IMG/VR virus record: IMGVR_UViG_3300042691_029474
Span: 1-63,519 of that record
Reading direction: 5' to 3' (one strand)
DNA from: a virus
Length of the DNA: 63,519 bases
Part shown: piece after piece, positions 34,073 to 42,093 of the stretch
How positions within the stretch are numbered: position 1 is the first letter of the stretch
Layout: each line of letters opens with the position of its first letter
The notes under the pieces: generated by a model
Databases searched by the model: none
What the model was told of the DNA's origin: nothing
The model's input: only the letters and a program-made list of their open reading frames with translations
Position numbers and translations under genes: made by a program

Positions 34073-34752
34073 CAGTGACCCCCGCGGCGTGTTACGAAGT
34101 ACAGGATCGCTCCGCCGACGATCAGCGCGAGCGCGAGTAGCACCGCGGTCTGCGTGTCAGATCCCGTCGCCGGGAGCGAGGAAATGGGAGTGGTGGTGAT
34201 GCTGGGCGAGGACTCGGGTGCGTTGCTCGTGGGAGCGGGCGCCGTAGAGGTCGGTACCTCGGTAGTCGGAGGTGCGGTGGGCGTAGGAGTGGAGGTGGTC
34301 GGAGGTGCGGTGGTCGGAGGTGCGGTGGTGGGGGGCGGCGTAGTCGTAGGAACAAGGCCGGGGGCGCAGAGGATGACATGCGAGATCGCCTTGTCGCCCT
34401 TGTCGAACACGAACGTCTTGTTGGAATCAGCAAAGACGGTCTGCCCCGCGGTCACGTCCGAGAAGATGGTGTTGGGGGCAAGAGCGCTCTGGTCCGAGCC
34501 AGCCTTGACGATGACCGTCCCGTAGGGTGCGGTGACGAGGTACGTGGCCCCTCCAGGGTCGTTGACCTTCTGGCACGCGCCCTCGGGGAGATCAAGCGCC
34601 TCCTCCCAGGTGCTGGTCTGGTTGTTCGCGGGACCACCAGGAGCGTGTCCGGTGGGGACGGCGAAGACAACGGAGGGGGCCGCGGCGGCTGTGGACAGTA
34701 CGGCTGGCACCAAGGCGGCGGCCAGAGCAAGCGGGATGAGTCGGCGAATCAT
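34072..34752 (-). CDS. Secreted, LPXTG-type cell-wall-anchored protein
   Basis: 226 residues. Signal peptide (RR then hydrophobic, likely cleavage near AAAAP at 25), an extracellular domain with one Cys pair (60 and 129), a Pro/Thr stalk from about 135 to 190, then LPATG at 193-197, a hydrophobic helix and RRGGH tail: a complete sortase substrate. A host sortase would attach it to peptidoglycan of the infected cell. Possible roles are superinfection exclusion or masking of the receptor. Confidence 0.85.
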   Translation of the reverse strand: MIRRLIPLALAAALVPAVLSTAAAAPSVVFAVPTGHAPGGPANNQTSTWEEALDLPEGACQKVNDPGGATYLVTAPYGTVIVKAGSDQSALAPNTIFSDVTAGQTVFADSNKTFVFDKGDKAISHVILCAPGLVPTTTPPPTTAPPTTAPPTTSTPTPTAPPTTEVPTSTAPAPTSNAPESSPSITTTPISSLPATGSDTQTAVLLALALIVGGAILYFVTRRGGH

Positions 34753-34787
34753 TGGAGTTTGTCCTTTCGTCTGAGGTTGAGGAGTTT

Positions 34788-34817
34788 AGCGTAGCGTATA
34801 CCTCGGTCACTCGTCAA
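34788..34817 (-). promoter_or_regulatory. Promoter for the LPXTG gene
   Basis: TTGACG, 18-base spacer, TACGCT, with GAAAGGA before the start codon. Confidence 0.55.
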
Positions 34818-35241
34818 GTGGGACCAGTTCTCCGTCTACGTCACGATGCCAGATCCCGTTCACATAGACGTACGTCGTGGGGGGCAAGGTCGGACTCGTG
34901 ATAGCCCAAGAAACGTCCTTCGGAGAGTTCGCGCTGGTGGTGACAGAGTCCGCGGTGTGAAGGGTGAGCGTGGTCGTGGTGGCGGGGGGAACTAGGATGT
35001 CGACAATCTCGTTGGCGAGGTCGCGCTGTCCCATCTCGTAAGCAAGGCGGAAGAGGTCGGAGGTGTCGCTGAGCGCCTGAACTTCGGCGCATCGCTGGCG
35101 AACCTCATCTTGGGTGCGCGATAACTCGCGAATGTCGTGGAGGTAGTAGTCCTCCGCCCGCTGTCCGATGTCGAGGAGGACGTTCGTGGCCTTGACGTAC
35201 TCCTCGTGCTTACGACGCAGTGCTTTGGTTTTCTTCGACAT
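34807..35241 (-). CDS. Hypothetical protein
   Basis: 144 residues. Basic start (MSKKTKALRRKHEEY) and a long coiled helix to about residue 80, then a Thr-rich beta stretch ending with VNGIWHRDVDGELVPLDE. No family recognised. Confidence 0.6.
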   Translation of the reverse strand: MSKKTKALRRKHEEYVKATNVLLDIGQRAEDYYLHDIRELSRTQDEVRQRCAEVQALSDTSDLFRLAYEMGQRDLANEIVDILVPPATTTTLTLHTADSVTTSANSPKDVSWAITSPTLPPTTYVYVNGIWHRDVDGELVPLDE

Positions 35242-35276
35242 GCTGGATCCTTTCGATTGATGGGGTTCTTTAGGGC

Positions 35277-35305
35277 AGACTACCTACTCGTAAAGGAGTA
35301 GTCAA
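35277..35305 (-). promoter_or_regulatory. Promoter
   Basis: TTGACT, 17-base spacer, TAGTCT, followed by CGAAAGGATCC before the MSKKTK start. Confidence 0.7.
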
Positions 35306-35344
35306 GCGCGAAGTTGACCTTGTTATGTTGTCTGGGTCGTGTGG

Positions 35345-35968
35345 CTAGTTACGTAATGCCCACAGCGATAGGATTTCCGGATTGCGCACGAGCACTGGGC
35401 GTAGAACGTGGGTCCAACGATGCTCAATCGCGCGCGCAGTAACTCCGCGCTCGTCCGCGATCTCCGCTGCCGTCTTCCCCTGCCAGAATCGCGCAAAAAT
35501 GTACTCGCGATCAGCCGTCGTGAAGTCTCGAACAGCCCTGATGAGGGGACGGAGTGTCTCGCGAGCATCGACTTCGTCTGGGGCATGTGACGAAGTAGGG
35601 TCACTAAAGTCAGGAAGAGTTTCAGGATCAAGAAGGGTTGCCGCGTCGGTGGCGTCTTGCTTCCCCTGGTGCCGGGGTTCTCCGGTCATAGGACGACGGC
35701 GGACGACGTCCGCGGCTGCACGACGTGCAGCCTTAGTGATGTACGCGTTGGGCCGAGTAGGCTGTGTCACTAGGACACGCCATGCGGCAATAAGTGCCTC
35801 TTGCCTTGCGTCGTCATAGAGGTCAGCAGCCCTGTGTGTCTGCTCTCGCGCCATGATGCCAATCAGCGGAAGCAGAGCAGTGAGTTTATCGGCGGTGTCA
35901 GGTGCGGTCTCGTTGAGGTCCGGAGGTGGCACGAATGCGGGCGATGTGCTCGCGTCAGTCACTGTCAT
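35345..35968 (-). CDS. Sigma-70/ECF-like sigma factor
   Basis: 207 residues. Residues about 48-90 (DLYDDARQEALIAAWRVL...AYITKAARRAAADVVRRR) fit region 2, and 149-190 (FTTADREYIFARFWQGKTAAEIADERGVTARAIEHRW) fit region 4 with its HTH. The linker is long and Asp/Thr-rich. It could redirect host RNA polymerase to phage promoters. No specific promoter can be assigned from sequence alone. Confidence 0.75.
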   Translation of the reverse strand: MTVTDASTSPAFVPPPDLNETAPDTADKLTALLPLIGIMAREQTHRAADLYDDARQEALIAAWRVLVTQPTRPNAYITKAARRAAADVVRRRPMTGEPRHQGKQDATDAATLLDPETLPDFSDPTSSHAPDEVDARETLRPLIRAVRDFTTADREYIFARFWQGKTAAEIADERGVTARAIEHRWTHVLRPVLVRNPEILSLWALRN

Positions 35969-35983
35969 CTCCTGTCTTAGTCT

Positions 35984-36322
35984 TCATAACGGCTCGCAGA
36001 CGACGTCAGTAAGCAGGTGAGGGATGCTCCCGTCAGCAAAGCGGACGATCGTCGATCCGACGTAAAGCAGGTTATCCTCTTCCCAGACCTCGCCGGAGAA
36101 CGGGCGTCCGGCCCAGAGCGCCGTCAGGGTCTTCCCCGCGGCAATCACGGAGGGGGAGGGGGTATCCAGAGTCAGATCCCCCGGAGTAACGACGACCTCG
36201 TACGTACGGTTTAGACCCTGGATGATGACCGACGGAGCCACACTCAAGGTGGGAGAGTTGGAGATGATCCCCAGCAACGATACACGGTCACCGTACTGGA
36301 AGGGTCGGTCAACTGACGGCAT
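35984..36322 (-). CDS. Hypothetical protein with a small beta domain
   Basis: 112 residues opening with RPFQYGDRVSLLGI, resembling the protein encoded at 37.7 kb (RPLRVGDRVTATGI). The two may be distant paralogues built on the same SH3-like fold. No known function. Confidence 0.6.
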   Translation of the reverse strand: MPSVDRPFQYGDRVSLLGIISNSPTLSVAPSVIIQGLNRTYEVVVTPGDLTLDTPSPSVIAAGKTLTALWAGRPFSGEVWEEDNLLYVGSTIVRFADGSIPHLLTDVVCEPL

Positions 36323-36324
36323 GA

Positions 36325-36582
36325 TTACTCCTTCTCGCTAGTTTGATCGATGATCTCGACCTCTGAGTAGGTCTCGACCCACACGCGGGCGCCACAAGAA
36401 AGTGGGTTCTCTGGACGATACACGAGTTCGCTTGGTCCGTGGATGCGAACCGCGTGCGCGTAATCGTTCGAGTTGTAAGTCTTGACGGTGAGCACGGGTT
36501 CGGGCGGGGAGTCGGGGTTCTTTCGGTTCCGCTTGATCGCGTGCTGGTTAACGTGGATGATGGTTCGCTTGCGTCTAGTCAT
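36325..36582 (-). CDS. Hypothetical protein, TIIHVNQH family copy 1
   Basis: 85 residues. TIIHVNQHAIKRN, LTVKTYNSN and YRPENPLSCGARVWVET are shared with the gene at 56.5 kb. Function unknown; the invariant GARVW and HVNQH blocks suggest a conserved ligand or binding role. Confidence 0.65.
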   Translation of the reverse strand: MTRRKRTIIHVNQHAIKRNRKNPDSPPEPVLTVKTYNSNDYAHAVRIHGPSELVYRPENPLSCGARVWVETYSEVEIIDQTSEKE

Positions 36583-36706
36583 TGTCGCCTCTTCGGTCTA
36601 GTAGCCATTGTGCGGCACGGAACGCCAGGATGCTGATAAAGGCTGCGATGAGTAAAAAGCGCACGGGGGCCAGGACGAAGGACATCGACTCAGTGAACTC
36701 ACTCAC
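36575..36706 (-). CDS. Small membrane protein
   Basis: 43 residues from a GTG overlapping the upstream stop. One hydrophobic helix (APVRFLLIAAFISILAF) and a charged end (LLDRRGDND). Its 3' end overlaps the next start by eight bases. Confidence 0.5.
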   Translation of the reverse strand: MSEFTESMSFVLAPVRFLLIAAFISILAFRAAQWLLDRRGDND

Positions 36707-37356
36707 GCGTCGTCGTCCAGGGCGGCGCGGATAGCGTCGATCAGTTCATCGTTCGACTCATCGCACAGCGCCCGTACCGCGTCGATGCGGGCACGGTAGG
36801 CGTCACGGTCGGCGGTCATCGCTTGCCACTCAGCGTTGCCCCGCTCATCGAGCCACGCCTTAGCGTCGCCGCGTGCCCGCTCAACCTCAGCCCGCAGCGC
36901 CTCCACTTCGGCCTCAGTAGAAGCGAAACGGTGCGGGGTGTCGTCGTTCTGACAGTTGAGCGGAGGCGAACCCATCACCCACCCGCAGCGCAGGCACTTC
37001 TCGCGGCTGTGGCTGTTCGGTTCCAACCATTCGGGGCGCTTCTCACAGTGAAGGCATCGGCAACCGTCGCCCACTTCGGCGGCGTGGGCGGCAGCCTGAG
37101 CGTCGAGAAGGGCGCGGACGTTCGCCACCAGCGCCCTGTTGATAGCCCCAAAGTCGGGGAACGCCGACAGGTCAACGGATAGCGCCTCCATGATCGCTTC
37201 GTCGCTCACGTCGGCAGTCGGGAGAACCGCGACCACAGCGCGGGCGAGGTCACCGAGAATCAGCGTCGCCTGTTCGGCGGGGTGCCCGTAGTGGAGTTGC
37301 CATTCAAGGAATGTGGGCCGCATCGCCTCAGCGATCCGTTCTTCCAGCGTGGTCAT
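36703..37356 (-). CDS. Hypothetical protein with zinc-ribbon centre
   Basis: 217 residues. The middle contains CRCLHCEK and CLRCGW with a further Cys, consistent with a treble-clef or zinc ribbon, flanked by an N-terminal helical domain and a C-terminal coiled coil (STEAEVEALRAEVERARGDAKAW). No family recognised. Confidence 0.65.
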   Translation of the reverse strand: MTTLEERIAEAMRPTFLEWQLHYGHPAEQATLILGDLARAVVAVLPTADVSDEAIMEALSVDLSAFPDFGAINRALVANVRALLDAQAAAHAAEVGDGCRCLHCEKRPEWLEPNSHSREKCLRCGWVMGSPPLNCQNDDTPHRFASTEAEVEALRAEVERARGDAKAWLDERGNAEWQAMTADRDAYRARIDAVRALCDESNDELIDAIRAALDDDA

Positions 37357-37532
37357 CCCGGACCTCCTACCCCGCGGCGCGCGATAGTGGCGTCGCGAGT
37401 GAACCCGGCCAGCGCCAGGGTTGCGTGAACCTGGGCGCGAGTGGAGAACGCGCGGAAGGCGTCGTCATTGGTGGAAGCGAACGCTCGCCCGAGCATCTCC
37501 TCGGCTTCTTCGTAGTGCTCTTGGGGTGTCAT
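37353..37532 (-). CDS. Small hypothetical protein
   Basis: 59 residues, helical (QEHYEEAEEMLGRAFAST). Four-base overlaps with both neighbours indicate a real operon member. Confidence 0.5.
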   Translation of the reverse strand: MTPQEHYEEAEEMLGRAFASTNDDAFRAFSTRAQVHATLALAGFTRDATIARRGVGGPG

Positions 37533-37699
37533 TTGGTCTCCTTGGGGTAGCCGGGGCAGAGGGCAGGGTATCCGAGATCGCCGACGGGCAAGTACACGCT
37601 AGCCCACCACGAATGGGGGAGGTGCGGGATCGGCTTTTTGGCCTTCTTCCCAGACTTCTTCCTAGCCTTAGGACACTTCTTCTCAGGGATCCCGATCAT
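37529..37699 (-). CDS. Small basic protein
   Basis: 56 residues from MIGIPEKKC, with a Lys-rich stretch KARKKSGKKAKK, then an aromatic/Pro-rich end. Start coupled to the upstream stop. Possibly nucleic-acid binding. Confidence 0.5.
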   Translation of the reverse strand: MIGIPEKKCPKARKKSGKKAKKPIPHLPHSWWASVYLPVGDLGYPALCPGYPKETK

Positions 37700-38010
37700 T
37701 CGGTGCTCCGAGGATCGAAGATGATGTCGCCGTCGCTGATGTTGCACCAGTTGTCGACAATGGGTGTGGCGTCAGTGGACCGCCAGCACGACCCAGGCCC
37801 GCTTATGTGGACGTAAGCCACCCCGTCCTTGACGACGACGCTGCCCACGGGCGGCTCAGCGGGGGCGATGAGGGTGACGCGCTCGGCCTCACCATCGGTC
37901 AGCCACGTCGTTGAGATGCCGCCCTCGAAGCGAACCAGCAGCCCCGGCGATGACTCCTCAACGATCCCCGTCGCGGTCACGCGGTCGCCGACGCGCAGCG
38001 GGCGGGTCAT
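37696..38010 (-). CDS. Hypothetical protein with a small beta domain
   Basis: 104 residues: RPLRVGDRVTATGIVEESSPGLLVRFEGG, then a second strand-rich half. N-terminal pattern is shared with the 36.0-kb gene. No known function. Confidence 0.6.
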   Translation of the reverse strand: MTRPLRVGDRVTATGIVEESSPGLLVRFEGGISTTWLTDGEAERVTLIAPAEPPVGSVVVKDGVAYVHISGPGSCWRSTDATPIVDNWCNISDGDIIFDPRSTE

Positions 38011-38798
38011 GCCGACACCGCCATCTGTGCGGAGAGGCGCGCTCGCGAGCCTGCGGCGCTCCCTGCCGATCGGGCCGAGGCAACGTAGACGTCTCGGTTC
38101 TTGCGGTACGAACCGCGGGCGTTGGAGGCCTCAGCGTAGAAATCGTTGACCGCAAGGTCACGCGACTGGAGCACCAAGGCGCCGGTCATCGGGCGAGCGT
38201 CTGGGGTCTCGGGCGTGCTGACCTCAACCTCGACAGCCTTGGTCGCGGCGGCGGCTTCGCGCATCCGCTCACCGACACGGGAGGCGAAGGACTGGCAGAA
38301 CGACTTGCGAGCCATCTGAGCAGTCGGCGCGGTGAACTGGCCGTACTTGTAGCCCCAGGGGTCGCGGGTCTCGCGGTAGACCTTCTCGTCGAGGTAGGCC
38401 TTGGTGCGGAGGTAAGCGTTGGCGCCCGTGGTCATCTGAACAGCGAGCGACATGTACAGCGCGGTGACCGAGGCGATCTGGCTCGGGAACCCGTACAGGA
38501 TCACGGCGCTCGAGTCGTAGGTAACGTCGAGGCGCAGGCCGTTGGCCCAGGCGATCTCAGACATGAGACCGACGAGTTGGGGGCGGGAGTTGCGGCCCTT
38601 GCTGCCGGTGTGGAGGACGACTCGCTCGCGAACGGGAGTCTCGCGCTTGTGGAGATCGGCGGTGTGCTGACGAGCGATCTCGAGATCGATCTCGTACTGC
38701 GTGGCGAGTTCCTGAGCCTTCCGCATGAAGACGGCGGCCTCGGCCTCAGTGGAAGCGTTCTCCGCTTGGTTGAGGATCTTGGCTAGACGGTCGAGCAT
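38007..38798 (-). CDS. DUF2786 protein
   Basis: 263 residues. The N-terminal ~45 residues (AKILNQAENASTEAEAAVFMRKAQELATQYEIDLE) fit DUF2786. Phages often carry it next to a TIGR04338-like metalloprotein, and that is the next gene upstream here. Function unknown. Has its own promoter. Confidence 0.75.
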   Translation of the reverse strand: MLDRLAKILNQAENASTEAEAAVFMRKAQELATQYEIDLEIARQHTADLHKRETPVRERVVLHTGSKGRNSRPQLVGLMSEIAWANGLRLDVTYDSSAVILYGFPSQIASVTALYMSLAVQMTTGANAYLRTKAYLDEKVYRETRDPWGYKYGQFTAPTAQMARKSFCQSFASRVGERMREAAAATKAVEVEVSTPETPDARPMTGALVLQSRDLAVNDFYAEASNARGSYRKNRDVYVASARSAGSAAGSRARLSAQMAVSA

Positions 38799-38844
38799 GA
38801 TTTGAGTCCCCTTTCGTCGTGGTGTCGTTTGTGCTGATGAACCC

Positions 38845-38873
38845 AGCGTATGTCATTCCGAAGTGGTTGTCAA
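38845..38873 (-). promoter_or_regulatory. Promoter for the DUF2786 gene
   Basis: TTGACA, 17-base spacer, TACGCT. Confidence 0.7.
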
Positions 38874-39332
38874 GTTACTGACAGCCTCTCGGTAAAGCAG
38901 GATCGCCTCAGGTGCCATCATGGTCTCGATGAGAGTATCAAGAGCCTTGATGAAGAGGGCATCGTGGCCGCCCGTGTCGGACAGGTGGTGCGCGAGTTCG
39001 TGGAGGACGGTGACCTCAGACATGCCGAATCTGTTGTCAGGCAAGGCAATAGTCGAGGTACTGCGCTCGTAGTGGGCCTTGTTGGGCCCCTTGCGGACGC
39101 GAACCTTGACAGGCTTTAGGGATCGAGTGGGGTAGACGTGGCGGATGTGCGGGTGCGCGAGCACGTAGTTGACGTACTTGCGGACGTGCTGGTAATCGCC
39201 GAAGCGTCGCTGATCAGGGACGTTGACGGTGCTCCCGAAGACGATCGCGGTGGGGAACTTGTCGCGGTTGTTCAGAGCGTTCTCGAAGATCTGCTCGGCT
39301 TGGTAAACAGCGTTGGCGGCGATGCGGACCAT
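38853..39332 (-). CDS. HExxH metalloprotein, TIGR04338-like
   Basis: 159 residues with LHELAHHL: His111-Glu112-His115, and a probable third ligand His123 in GGHDALF. TIGR04338-type putative metallohydrolases are commonly paired with DUF2786 in actinophages. Substrate unknown. Confidence 0.75.
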   Translation of the reverse strand: MVRIAANAVYQAEQIFENALNNRDKFPTAIVFGSTVNVPDQRRFGDYQHVRKYVNYVLAHPHIRHVYPTRSLKPVKVRVRKGPNKAHYERSTSTIALPDNRFGMSEVTVLHELAHHLSDTGGHDALFIKALDTLIETMMAPEAILLYREAVSNLTTTSE

Positions 39333-39364
39333 GTTGACTCCTCTCTGTTGATTGCGTTGAGAGA

Positions 39365-39393
39365 ACCGTACATGAGTTCCGGATCCTTGTCAA
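39365..39393 (-). promoter_or_regulatory. Promoter for the metalloprotein gene
   Basis: TTGACA, 17-base spacer, TACGGT. The -35 overlaps the end of the upstream gene. Confidence 0.65.
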
Positions 39394-39626
39394 GGCATGT
39401 CGGCAGACACTTCCGAGAGATCCCTTACTCCGCTCAAGTAGTCCCGCGTCGAGTGGGGCCAGGTCTTTCCCCCGCAGTCGGTGTAGGCCAGCCATGCCTT
39501 GCGCAAGGTAGCCAGGTGCGCCTCCGGGTGGCCCGACCCTGACATGAGCCAAAGCATTGCCTCAGACTCCATCACGTCGAGTGCGACGTTGATGGCTCGA
39601 GGGTCTGGAACCTCTGTCGCGCTCAT
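39390..39626 (-). CDS. Hypothetical protein
   Basis: 78 residues, helical (AINVALDVMESEAMLWLMSG), ending VSADMP. AAAGGAG precedes the start. No family recognised. Confidence 0.6.
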   Translation of the reverse strand: MSATEVPDPRAINVALDVMESEAMLWLMSGSGHPEAHLATLRKAWLAYTDCGGKTWPHSTRDYLSGVRDLSEVSADMP

Positions 39627-39656
39627 CAGAACTCCTTTCGTTTGGTTGGTGCAGCC

Positions 39657-39685
39657 ACCTTACGGGTGCGGATGGAGTCTGTCAA
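39657..39685 (-). promoter_or_regulatory. Promoter
   Basis: TTGACA, 17-base spacer, TAAGGT, overlapping the stop of the HNH gene. Confidence 0.65.
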
Positions 39686-40254
39686 GTCCCGAAGATTCGG
39701 CGGGCCCGAGGGCGTGAGGAGACGATCCACTCCTCCATTGTCAACTCTTTCTTGGAGGAGTTGCAGGGAGTGCAGAGGGTTTGGAGATTGGCGTCGGCGT
39801 GGGCTCCGCCTCGGGAGAGGGGGATGATGTGATCCTCGGTGAGGCGGTCGGTAGCGTGGCAGGCTACGCACTCTGAGGCGAGGGTGAAGGTGATGACTTC
39901 GTCGACCTGAGCGTTGAGTTTGACGGCGCGACGACGCTGAGTCTTCGAGCGGACCTTATCTGGGTTGGTCTCGCGCCAACGTCGGTTGTTTTCACGAACC
40001 CTATTCGGGTTGGCTTCGCGCCAAACGACCATGTCTGCGCGTCTCTTGTCGGAGTTGGTTTCGCGCCAGCGTCGGTTGTTTTCACTGTACTTGTCGGGGT
40101 TGGCGTCGTAGTAGCGGCGTGCGCGCTCCCTCTCGCAGTCCTTGCACCTGGAATGGCGACCGTACTTACCAAGGGGCTGCTTGTAGAACTCGGTGAGGGG
40201 CTTGAGGAGGTTGCAGCGGGTGCAGACCTGCGACTCTGGTAGGGTGGTGGACAT
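39682..40254 (-). CDS. HNH endonuclease with N-terminal zinc finger
   Basis: 190 residues from MSTTLPESQVC, with GGAGGATCCG upstream; a longer frame to 40299 is unlikely. CTRC...CKDC zinc finger, then four repeats of the (R/Y)xxNPDKxR type, and the HNH core CVACHATDRLTEDHIIPLSRGG. Probably a mobile homing nuclease. An intrinsic terminator lies just before it. Confidence 0.9.
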   Translation of the reverse strand: MSTTLPESQVCTRCNLLKPLTEFYKQPLGKYGRHSRCKDCERERARRYYDANPDKYSENNRRWRETNSDKRRADMVVWREANPNRVRENNRRWRETNPDKVRSKTQRRRAVKLNAQVDEVITFTLASECVACHATDRLTEDHIIPLSRGGAHADANLQTLCTPCNSSKKELTMEEWIVSSRPRARRIFGT

Positions 40255-40307
40255 CGGATCCTCCATAGGGATCTGGTCGGTGCGAGGTGCTCGTAACACG
40301 CTCGCTC

Positions 40308-40343
40308 GAAGACCCCCATCCTATCACAGGATTGGGGGTCTTC
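40308..40343 (-). terminator. Strong intrinsic terminator after the kinase gene
   Basis: GAAGACCCCCATCC and GGATTGGGGGTCTTC pair along 14 bp with one bulged base and a 7-base loop, 9 bp after the stop of the polynucleotide kinase gene. Confidence 0.85.
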
Positions 40344-40352
40344 TTCATGCGA

Positions 40353-41213
40353 CTAGAAGTCCCCAGGCTCTGTCTGGAGCACCTTGATCCCGAGGGATCG
40401 GTAGAGACGGACCACTTGGTCGCGGTCGTCGAGCGAGTAGAGGATGTTGTACTTGCCGAAGACAAACTTCTCGAGCATCTCGTGCTTCACGAGGTAGTCG
40501 GTCCGCGTCTCGTCCCCAGGCTCGCGCTGGTGGATTTCGTCGAAGGGAGTGTCGTTGTCGTTGAGCCACTTGATGCTGAGATCAATGCAGTCCGCACGCC
40601 GTCCGGAGAGGACGATCACCTTGGTACCGGCGGCGTGCTCGTTCTGTACGATTCGGCGGACAGTGACGTCCACCTTATCCGTATCAACTTTCGTGTAGTC
40701 GTACGGGGACCTACCGTGCATCCTGGCGATGGTTCCATCCAGGTCAAGCAAGATCGCGTCAGGCAGAGATGGATCATACTCAGGCGGGGAGTAGGGCTTT
40801 GAGAGGTGGCGAAGATGGAGTTGGTTGATGATCTTCTTCCCAACAGGGTTGGGCCGAAGAGCGTCCCGCTCAATACAGACGTGGAGCGGTACGTCCCGAA
40901 AGTCAACAACCTCCACGTCAGCCTCGACCTGAGCAGCGATGTCGGAGAGGTGATTGAAGGTTTTTTCGTCCAAGTTCGTATCGCTTACTACTACGTCGAG
41001 CCCGTTGAGCAGGTTGAGTCGGATGAGCACGTCGCGCGCGTTCATCGTCGCCTTCTCGTTCGTCTTCGACCAGACGCCGTCGTGCAGCATGAGGCGCAGG
41101 TCGTCACGGCAGACGATGACGGTGGAGCCCTTGGGGGCTGAGGCGAGGTGCTCGCGGGCCCAGGTGGACTTGCCGGAGGCGGGGAGGCCGCGGGTGATAA
41201 AGAGGGTAGGCAC
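40353..41213 (-). CDS. Polynucleotide 5'-kinase / 3'-phosphatase
   Basis: 286 residues from a GTG with GAAAGGA upstream. N-terminal kinase P-loop GLPASGKST (9-17); C-terminal HAD phosphatase with DLDGT at 157-161. This is the T4 Pnkp layout: it restores 5'-phosphate and 3'-OH ends of broken RNA or DNA. T4 uses it with an RNA ligase against host tRNA cleavage, but no ligase is seen in this window. Confidence 0.9.
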   Translation of the reverse strand: MPTLFITRGLPASGKSTWAREHLASAPKGSTVIVCRDDLRLMLHDGVWSKTNEKATMNARDVLIRLNLLNGLDVVVSDTNLDEKTFNHLSDIAAQVEADVEVVDFRDVPLHVCIERDALRPNPVGKKIINQLHLRHLSKPYSPPEYDPSLPDAILLDLDGTIARMHGRSPYDYTKVDTDKVDVTVRRIVQNEHAAGTKVIVLSGRRADCIDLSIKWLNDNDTPFDEIHQREPGDETRTDYLVKHEMLEKFVFGKYNILYSLDDRDQVVRLYRSLGIKVLQTEPGDF

Positions 41214-41253
41214 TATTGTCCTTTCGTCGTGGTGACGTTGGCGAGGGCGCTGT

Positions 41254-41751
41254 TCATGCGAGAACCAGACGAGCAATCTGAGTCCCGATCACGGTGACCA
41301 GGCCGACGGCGAGGAGCGTCGACCAGAACCAGAAGGAGCCGGAGTAGGAGGGGAAGCGGCTGGGTCGGGTCGTATGGTGGTGAACCTCGAAGCCGTCGAT
41401 GTTGAGGATCGCGGCCTTACTGACCTGACGGTCGATCCCCCATAGCAAATCCTCGAGGCGCTGAATACTGCCCCTGCCAGTGTAGGACGTCAGTCGTCCC
41501 GTGTCATGCGGGTCGTCGCTGTAGCAGAGCGCGTTGGCGGGGTTGACGTAGATGCGGTAACGGGAAGCGAGGTAGGTGGCCTCGTTGCGGATGGCGAGGT
41601 GTCGAGGGAACGTGTCGTCCACGATGACCTTGATGCCGGGGAGGTGGGTGGTGTCGGCCCGCGGTGGGATGACCTGGACCTCAGCAACCCAGGTCGGGAC
41701 GCTGATCTTCGGCGTTGCGGGAGGCAATCCCGAGATGGTCTTCCTGGTCAT
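41254..41751 (-). CDS. Membrane-associated hypothetical protein
   Basis: 165 residues. Soluble N-terminal domain, then one transmembrane helix near the C-terminus (FWFWSTLLAVGLVTVIGT). No family recognised. Confidence 0.6.
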   Translation of the reverse strand: MTRKTISGLPPATPKISVPTWVAEVQVIPPRADTTHLPGIKVIVDDTFPRHLAIRNEATYLASRYRIYVNPANALCYSDDPHDTGRLTSYTGRGSIQRLEDLLWGIDRQVSKAAILNIDGFEVHHHTTRPSRFPSYSGSFWFWSTLLAVGLVTVIGTQIARLVLA

Positions 41752-41793
41752 GTATTTCCTCCTTCATGGTTGAGGTTGGGATGTGTTGAGTTG

Positions 41794-41822
41794 AGCATGG
41801 CATAGCGAGGTGAAGATGTCAA
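41794..41822 (-). promoter_or_regulatory. Possible promoter
   Basis: TTGACA, 17-base spacer, CATGCT. Confidence 0.45.
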
Positions 41823-41829
41823 GTGTCGA

Positions 41830-42093
41830 CTACTCTGGGCGACCGTGCTCCGCAATCTCACCAGGAAGGGTCCCGGCAAGGAGCGACGACAGGACGCGGA
41901 CCAGAGCGTTTGCGATGTCGAGGGAGGGGAGGGGGTGTGTCCCGGCTGCTCCGTAGACGATACGCGGTGTCTCTCCCGTGAACTGCTCAACGCGCCAGAT
42001 GAGATCGGCCTCGGGCCTCTCGGGGTGGGACGGGTAGCCGGTAGGCGGGATGTCCTCGAAGACCGGGACGTGGGGCTCAACTTCGTAGATCAT
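41830..42093 (-). CDS. Hypothetical protein
   Basis: 87 residues from MIYEVEPHVPVFED; start overlaps the nucleotidyltransferase stop. Contains an LVRVLSSLLAGTLP helix. No family recognised. Confidence 0.55.
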   Translation of the reverse strand: MIYEVEPHVPVFEDIPPTGYPSHPERPEADLIWRVEQFTGETPRIVYGAAGTHPLPSLDIANALVRVLSSLLAGTLPGEIAEHGRPE

